64,000 nt of DNA, from NCBI RefSeq assembly GCF_049276915.1, contig NZ_JBASXK010000072.1:58122-122121 (forward strand). Direction: 5' to 3'. The position numbers were made by a program, and so were the translations under genes. Below, piece after piece: positions 58,787 through 64,000 of this stretch (positions are counted from its first letter, which is position 1; each line of letters opens with the position of its first letter). Below the pieces are notes generated by a model, which had not been told where the DNA came from, ran no database searches, and saw only the letters and a list, made by a program, of their open reading frames with translations. Origin of the DNA: Aestuariivita sp049276915 (GTDB taxonomy: Bacteria > Pseudomonadota > Alphaproteobacteria > Rhodobacterales > Rhodobacteraceae).

Positions 58787-60527
58787 CGGAGCGGTCGCTG
58801 CAACCAGTGCAGCACGCGCAATCGGGGGGATCGAACCTCAGCAGCAGCACCCCGCCTCTCAGGCGGAGCAGGCCGCAAACGTGCCCATGACGGCGCGTCA
58901 GGAAGCGATCCGCGCCGCCAAGCTAAAAGCCATGCAAACGCAAGCCAGCCAACAAGCCGCGCCCGCCCAACCCCGTGCTGTCCCAATTGAAGGTCCGCCA
59001 ATACGGCAAGCGCCGACGCCGGAAAACCCGGCGATGCAAGGTGAAGTCTCTTCAGCCCGTGAAAACGCAGCCAACACGGATATCGAAGATATCCGCCGCG
59101 AAGGCCTGACCGGTCGACAACTGCGTATGGCGCGTCGCGTGGCGCAACGTCACAATCTGCCTGCCACATCGGATTTCGATGCCGTGCGCCTGCTGCGCGA
59201 AAAAGGTATCGACCCTTTCCAGCGTTCCAACACGCTTGAGCTTGTGGCGCCCCAAAACAGAGGGGGCGAAGACGCAAAAACGCAAAACCAAGAGCCCCCG
59301 GAAGAGCCATCAAAGCTCCCCCAGACTGTGCCGATCCCGAAGACAAACCTTCCCTCGACCGAACTGAGCCCGGCACGGCAACGCGAAAATCAGATCAGCC
59401 AAATCCAGCGGGATCTTGCAAACCGGAGACGCAAGCGAATCGCATTGCTGCTTGCCCGGCTCTCGTTCTTTGTTTTCCTGCCGACGATCATCGCAAGCTA
59501 TTACTTTTTTGCCGTCGCAACACCGATGTATTCGACCAAATCCGAATTCCTGATCCTGCAGGCCGATGGCGTTGCTGCCGGGGCGATGGGCGGCCTGCTG
59601 TCGGGAACGCAATTCGCGACCAACCAGGATTCCATCGCCGTGCAGTCCTATCTGCAATCCAAGGACGCGATGTTGCGGTTGAACGAAGACATGGGCTTCA
59701 AGGCGCATTTCAAGGACGAAAACATCGACCCGATCCAGCGTCTGGAACCCAATCCTACCAATGAAGACGCGTACAAGACGTACAAGAAAAACGTCAAAAT
59801 CGGCTATGATCCCACCGAAGGCGTGATCCGCATGGAGGTCATCGCAGCAGATCCCGAAGTCGCGACCCAGTTTTCGCGCAGGCTCATCTTTTATGCCGAG
59901 GAACGGGTGAACAGCCTGTCCGAGAAAAAGCGTGCGGATCAGATGCGCGAAGCCGTCCAAAGCTTTGAAGAGGCCGAAATGGAACGCCGTATTGCCCAGC
60001 AACAACTGGTCGATCTTCAGGTTCAGGGCTCGATCCTTGATCCCGAAGCGGTGATTGCCTCGATCCGTGGCCAGATCAACAATGTCGAGATCCAGCTACA
60101 GGAAAAACGCCTGCAGCTTGCCGCGCTCCTCGACAACTCCCGCCCCAACCAATCGCGCGTCGAAGGCACCGAGGCCGATATTCGTCGCCTTGAAACCCTG
60201 TTGAACGAACTCAACGCGAAAATGACGGATGTGAGCCAGGGTGAAAACTCGCTTGCGCAACTGGCCGTGAGCATACAGATGGCTCAGGCTGACCTGCTGA
60301 CGCGGGACATGCTGCTGCAATCTGCCCTTCAAGCGGTGGAAAGCACGCGCATGGAAGCAAACCGGCAGGTGCGCTATCTGACCATCTCGGTGGAGCCGGT
60401 TTCCAGTCAGGAACCCTCCTATCCCCGCGCTTTCGAGAACACTCTCTTGGCTTTCTTGATCTTTGGCGGCATTTACCTTCTGGTGTCACTCACGGCATCC
60501 ATCCTTCGTGAACAGGTAAGCGCATAG
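58743..60527 (+). CDS. kpsE: Capsule polysaccharide export inner-membrane protein, KpsE-like, with N-terminal extension
   Basis: A 594-residue polysaccharide copolymerase-type protein. Two membrane segments (about 232-258 and 565-588) frame a periplasmic domain with long coiled coils (for example EAEMERRIAQQQLVDLQVQG), as in KpsE/Wzz-like proteins that link the ABC exporter to the outer-membrane Kps machinery. The ~230 residues before the first segment are cytoplasmic, rich in Ala/Gln/Pro/Glu and probably disordered, and contain the ordered-looking LTGRQLRMARRVAQRHNLPA. KpsE of Escherichia coli is shorter (about 380). Start may be 58743 or 58749. Its stop touches the kdsA start (TAG ATG). Confidence 0.9.
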   Translation: MTMKPKAKRFRIKRSGAVAATSAARAIGGIEPQQQHPASQAEQAANVPMTARQEAIRAAKLKAMQTQASQQAAPAQPRAVPIEGPPIRQAPTPENPAMQGEVSSARENAANTDIEDIRREGLTGRQLRMARRVAQRHNLPATSDFDAVRLLREKGIDPFQRSNTLELVAPQNRGGEDAKTQNQEPPEEPSKLPQTVPIPKTNLPSTELSPARQRENQISQIQRDLANRRRKRIALLLARLSFFVFLPTIIASYYFFAVATPMYSTKSEFLILQADGVAAGAMGGLLSGTQFATNQDSIAVQSYLQSKDAMLRLNEDMGFKAHFKDENIDPIQRLEPNPTNEDAYKTYKKNVKIGYDPTEGVIRMEVIAADPEVATQFSRRLIFYAEERVNSLSEKKRADQMREAVQSFEEAEMERRIAQQQLVDLQVQGSILDPEAVIASIRGQINNVEIQLQEKRLQLAALLDNSRPNQSRVEGTEADIRRLETLLNELNAKMTDVSQGENSLAQLAVSIQMAQADLLTRDMLLQSALQAVESTRMEANRQVRYLTISVEPVSSQEPSYPRAFENTLLAFLIFGGIYLLVSLTASILREQVSA

Positions 60528-61361
<834 letters not shown>

Positions 61362-61377
61362 TTTTCAGAGTATTTGT

Positions 61378-62874
61378 ATGACCAAACCAGCGGCCACCGT
61401 GACACCCAATACCTGGGAGTTTCTGCGCGACCCAATGATCACTCCGACGGGCTTTCGCGAATATGATGCGCGCTGGAAATACCCTGACGAAATCAACCTT
61501 CCCGGAATGACCGCCCTTGGCCTCGGCCTTGGCACCCAGATGCACGCCCGGGGAATCAAGCCTGTGATCGCGGTGGGTAATGACTATCGGGATTACTCAT
61601 TGGCCATCAAGAATGCTCTGATCATTGGCCTCATGCAGGCCGGCATTCAGGTCAAGGACATCGGCCCTGCCCTGTCCCCTATGGCTTACTTCAGCCAGTT
61701 CCATCTTGATGTGCCTGCCGTGGCCATGGTCACCGCGTCGCACAACCCCAATGGCTGGACGGGGGTAAAGATGGGCTTTGAACGCCCGCTCACCCATGGT
61801 CCCGACGAGATGTCCGAACTGCGCGACATCGTTCTGCAAGGCCGTGGGCAGCCCCGCCCGGGCGGCGGGTATGAGTTTGTCGATGGTGTGCGCGAAGCCT
61901 ATCTCGACGATCTGGTCGGTGATTTCAAAATGACCCGAAAACTCAAGGTTGTCTGCGCCACCGGCAACGGGACTGCCGCCGCTTTTGCACCGGAACTCTT
62001 TGAACGGCTGGGAGTGGAAGTTGTCGAAAGCCACAATACGCTTGATTACACCTTCCCACATTACAATCCCAATCCCGAAGCCATGGAGATGCTTCATGAC
62101 ATGTCCGACAGCGTGAAAGCCTCGGGGGCTGATTTCGCCCTTGGATTTGACGGAGACGGGGATCGCTGCGGCGTTGTGGATGATGAGGGCGAGGAGATCT
62201 TTGCAGACAAGGTGGGCGTCATCATGGCGAGGGATCTGGCCAAGATCTACCCAAACGCAACATTCGTGGCGGATGTGAAGTCCACCGGCCTCTTTGCCTC
62301 TGATCCCGAACTGAAAAAACATGGAGTCACAGCCGACTATTGGAAAACCGGTCACAGCCATATGAAGCGCCGGGTCAAGGAAATCGGGGCTTTGGCCGGG
62401 TTCGAAAAGTCCGGTCACTACTTCCTCGCCGAACCGATCGGCCGCGGATATGACTGTGGGATGCGCGTCGCGGTCGAGATCTGCAAGCTGATGGACCGCA
62501 ATCCGGACATGAAGATGTCAGACCTGCGCAAAGCCCTTCCCAAGACCTGGTCCACCCCCACCATGTCGCCCTATGCCGCCGATACCGAGAAATACGATAT
62601 CCTGGAGCGACTGGTTGAAACGCTTGTCGCCAAACACGAGGCGGGCGAGATGATTGGCGGCCGTGCCATCAAGGACGTCGTCACCGTGAACGGTGCCCGC
62701 GTGATCCTTGAAAATGGTGGCTGGGGCCTGGTGCGGGCATCGTCGAACACCCCTAATCTGGTGGTGGTCTGCGAGAGCCCCGAAAGCGAGGCAGAACTGC
62801 GCGCGATCTTTGCCGATATCGATGCGGTGATCCGCACCGAACCCGGTGTGGGCGATTACGATCAGACGATCTGA
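61378..62874 (+). CDS. Phosphomannomutase/phosphoglucomutase
   Basis: A 498-residue alpha-D-phosphohexomutase of the AlgC/ManB family. The phospho-serine loop is TASHNPNGWTGVKMG, the metal loop is DFALGFDGDGDRCGVVDDEG, the sugar-binding GFEKSGHYFL segment follows, and the C-terminal part has the RASSNTPNLVVVCES phosphate-binding loop. It interconverts mannose- or glucose-6-phosphate and the 1-phosphate for nucleotide-sugar supply. It starts 16 bases after the kdsA stop in the same direction, so it completes the surface polysaccharide block. Only a weak SD is seen. Substrate choice between mannose and glucose cannot be read. Confidence 0.9.
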   Translation: MTKPAATVTPNTWEFLRDPMITPTGFREYDARWKYPDEINLPGMTALGLGLGTQMHARGIKPVIAVGNDYRDYSLAIKNALIIGLMQAGIQVKDIGPALSPMAYFSQFHLDVPAVAMVTASHNPNGWTGVKMGFERPLTHGPDEMSELRDIVLQGRGQPRPGGGYEFVDGVREAYLDDLVGDFKMTRKLKVVCATGNGTAAAFAPELFERLGVEVVESHNTLDYTFPHYNPNPEAMEMLHDMSDSVKASGADFALGFDGDGDRCGVVDDEGEEIFADKVGVIMARDLAKIYPNATFVADVKSTGLFASDPELKKHGVTADYWKTGHSHMKRRVKEIGALAGFEKSGHYFLAEPIGRGYDCGMRVAVEICKLMDRNPDMKMSDLRKALPKTWSTPTMSPYAADTEKYDILERLVETLVAKHEAGEMIGGRAIKDVVTVNGARVILENGGWGLVRASSNTPNLVVVCESPESEAELRAIFADIDAVIRTEPGVGDYDQTI

Positions 62875-62942
62875 AGCTGTTTCGCCGAAGGTCCTCGCAA
62901 AGACGACCCTGCTAACGGGCGATGTTCGGCCTTTCCTGGCCG

Positions 62943-63998
62943 TCAGTTCCCGCCTCCAAGCAGTTCCAGAAGCTTGTTCTTGACCTGGTCCTCCAACGCA
63001 TCCTTGAGCGCATCTTCCGTCGACTGGCCGTCCTGAACGGTCACGCCCAACTCTTCCTGAAGCTTCTGATCGAGCTTCTGTTGGGCCTCTTGCTTTACCT
63101 CTTCGACCTTGCCATCGGCATCCAGCTGTAGAGCCTCATTGAGGTCAGGCGAAATCCGCGGATTGGACCATGGACCGCGAATTCTTACTGGAATAGCAAG
63201 GCCTTGCCCCGAGTTTGCCCGAAGCGCGATTGGCGTGAAAAGATAGTCGATATCTCGCGCTCCAAGTCCCACGCGCCCGGCTCCTTCGGCGCGGAAATTC
63301 GACAACAGCAACAAAAGGTCATCATTTTGCAGGTTGCCGTTCTGAATCGTGAAACCTGCCGTCAGGCTATCAAATACAGTTGTGCCGCCGGAAGAAATCC
63401 CGCTGCGCATCACCGCATCAAGGTCGATGCCCGAAATCAGCCCACGCCCGACGGCAAAGGACCCCTGCCCTGACAAAGATCGCATGATGCTGTCCACGCT
63501 TTGCCCAACGCCCAGAAACTCGATTTGCCCATCCGTTTTGCCGGATAGCCGCGTGATATCAGCCATATCCGTCAGCATACGCTCGATCTCGATCTGGCTG
63601 GCCGTAAGCTTGCCACCGACCGACAACCCGTTGCGATTGTTGGCAACGAACTGTCCCGACACCGTCCCGTCAAACACCGACACTCGCGCGATCTGCACCA
63701 CGGCCCGTGACCGATCTATCGTGAGTGTCATGTCCGATGGCCCCAACTTGATCTGACCCAGATCAATACTGTTCGCAGTCAACGCAATATCGGCGTTCAT
63801 CAGCCCCAAGGCACTGGCATCAATCGGGTCTTTTGACCAACCGTCATCAGTCGACGGGGCAGCAGCCCCCCCGCTCTCTCCACTTGTTCCTGCCAGCTGC
63901 AGATCTCCGGCAATCAGACTGGCCGTAACTTTCGGGACATCCGCAATCACCACATCGACCGCGCCCTGCAATCGGTTCTGATCAAGCTCCACACTCAG
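62943..63998 (-). CDS. AsmA family protein, C-terminal part
   Basis: The C-terminal part of an AsmA-type protein; the frame remains open to the end of the window, so the gene starts beyond it. About 350 residues are seen. The repetitive beta-strand/hydrophilic pattern (DMTLTIDRSRAVVQIARVSV, ...) and the later LSGQGSFAVGRGLISGIDLD and LLLSNFRAEGAGRVGLGARD match the AsmA C-terminal region. The last ~60 residues (from EALQLDADGKVEEVKQEAQQ) form a charged coiled coil. AsmA-like proteins are anchored in the inner membrane and influence outer-membrane lipid transport. The gene is convergent with the phosphomutase gene. Confidence 0.9.
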   Translation of the reverse strand: MSVELDQNRLQGAVDVVIADVPKVTASLIAGDLQLAGTSGESGGAAAPSTDDGWSKDPIDASALGLMNADIALTANSIDLGQIKLGPSDMTLTIDRSRAVVQIARVSVFDGTVSGQFVANNRNGLSVGGKLTASQIEIERMLTDMADITRLSGKTDGQIEFLGVGQSVDSIMRSLSGQGSFAVGRGLISGIDLDAVMRSGISSGGTTVFDSLTAGFTIQNGNLQNDDLLLLLSNFRAEGAGRVGLGARDIDYLFTPIALRANSGQGLAIPVRIRGPWSNPRISPDLNEALQLDADGKVEEVKQEAQQKLDQKLQEELGVTVQDGQSTEDALKDALEDQVKNKLLELLGGGN

Positions 63999-64000
63999 AT

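Overview
The window looks like chromosomal DNA of a marine alphaproteobacterium of the Roseobacter group (Rhodobacterales). The reasons are high GC, a gcrA cell-cycle regulator gene, a TAXI-type TRAP transporter with fused permease, a MaeB-type malic enzyme, and the general gene content. This placement is inference from gene content only. I found no rRNA, tRNA, CRISPR array, intact insertion sequence or prophage.

Layout. 1-1886: end of gcvP (glycine cleavage). 1954-10120: a catabolic cluster around a GntR/UTRA regulator. It holds a TAXI-TRAP transporter, an Asp/Glu racemase/maleate isomerase-like protein, an isocitrate lyase/PEP mutase-family lyase, an FAD monooxygenase, an SDR dehydrogenase and an isochorismatase-type hydrolase. 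The same TTGTC-TG-GACAA palindrome sits in both divergent promoter regions, and a partial copy lies before the hydrolase gene. This is the best candidate for an undescribed system. 10267-24925: mostly housekeeping and single genes (BASS symporter, fadD, DEAD-box helicase, amine oxidase with ChrR-like cupin, FrnE/DsbA-like protein, MarR, HMCES/YedK, TPR-sulfotransferase, 5'-nucleotidase, DUF952-pyrD-arsC). 24947-28389: a MATE pump with two hotdog thioesterases, divergent from two MerR regulator genes. 28440-36066: a fatty-acid beta-oxidation operon (two acyl-CoA dehydrogenases, a small protein, GST, thiolase, FadB). 36160-40875: a frameshifted sulfotransferase gene, a DMT exporter, an AMP-dependent CoA ligase, and a membrane protein that resembles an inactive M48 peptidase. 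40872-46944: SPOR protein, then a pyrimidine/nucleoside salvage operon (VOC-bicupin protein, cdd, deoA, deoB, upp). 47089-52900: maeB, prpE, amidase. 53079-57596: DMT transporter, orphan ABC permease, gcrA, YHS protein, SseB, uracil-DNA glycosylase. 58106-62874: capsule/surface polysaccharide block (kpsT, kpsE, kdsA, phosphomannomutase). The window closes inside an AsmA-family gene.

How the genes work together. Carbon flow is the main theme. The beta-oxidation operon, FadD, PrpE and the second CoA ligase feed acetyl-CoA and propionyl-CoA, and MaeB supplies pyruvate and NADPH. The GntR cluster probably imports and breaks down an organic acid or N-heterocycle-derived acid to central metabolites. 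Cdd-DeoA-DeoB-Upp scavenges nucleosides. KpsT/KpsE/KdsA/Pmm build and export Kdo-linked surface polysaccharide.

Non-coding structure is informative here. It includes a five-unit 8-bp tandem array just before the SD of the uracil-DNA glycosylase gene, a dispersed GGGTATTT...ACCAGAAAG element in five intergenic regions, an SD-masking hairpin with a competing G-tract before the lyase gene, and palindromic candidate operators. Most long antisense reading frames are GC-driven shadows and were left out. Starts were chosen from SD position and family N-termini; none is experimentally supported here.
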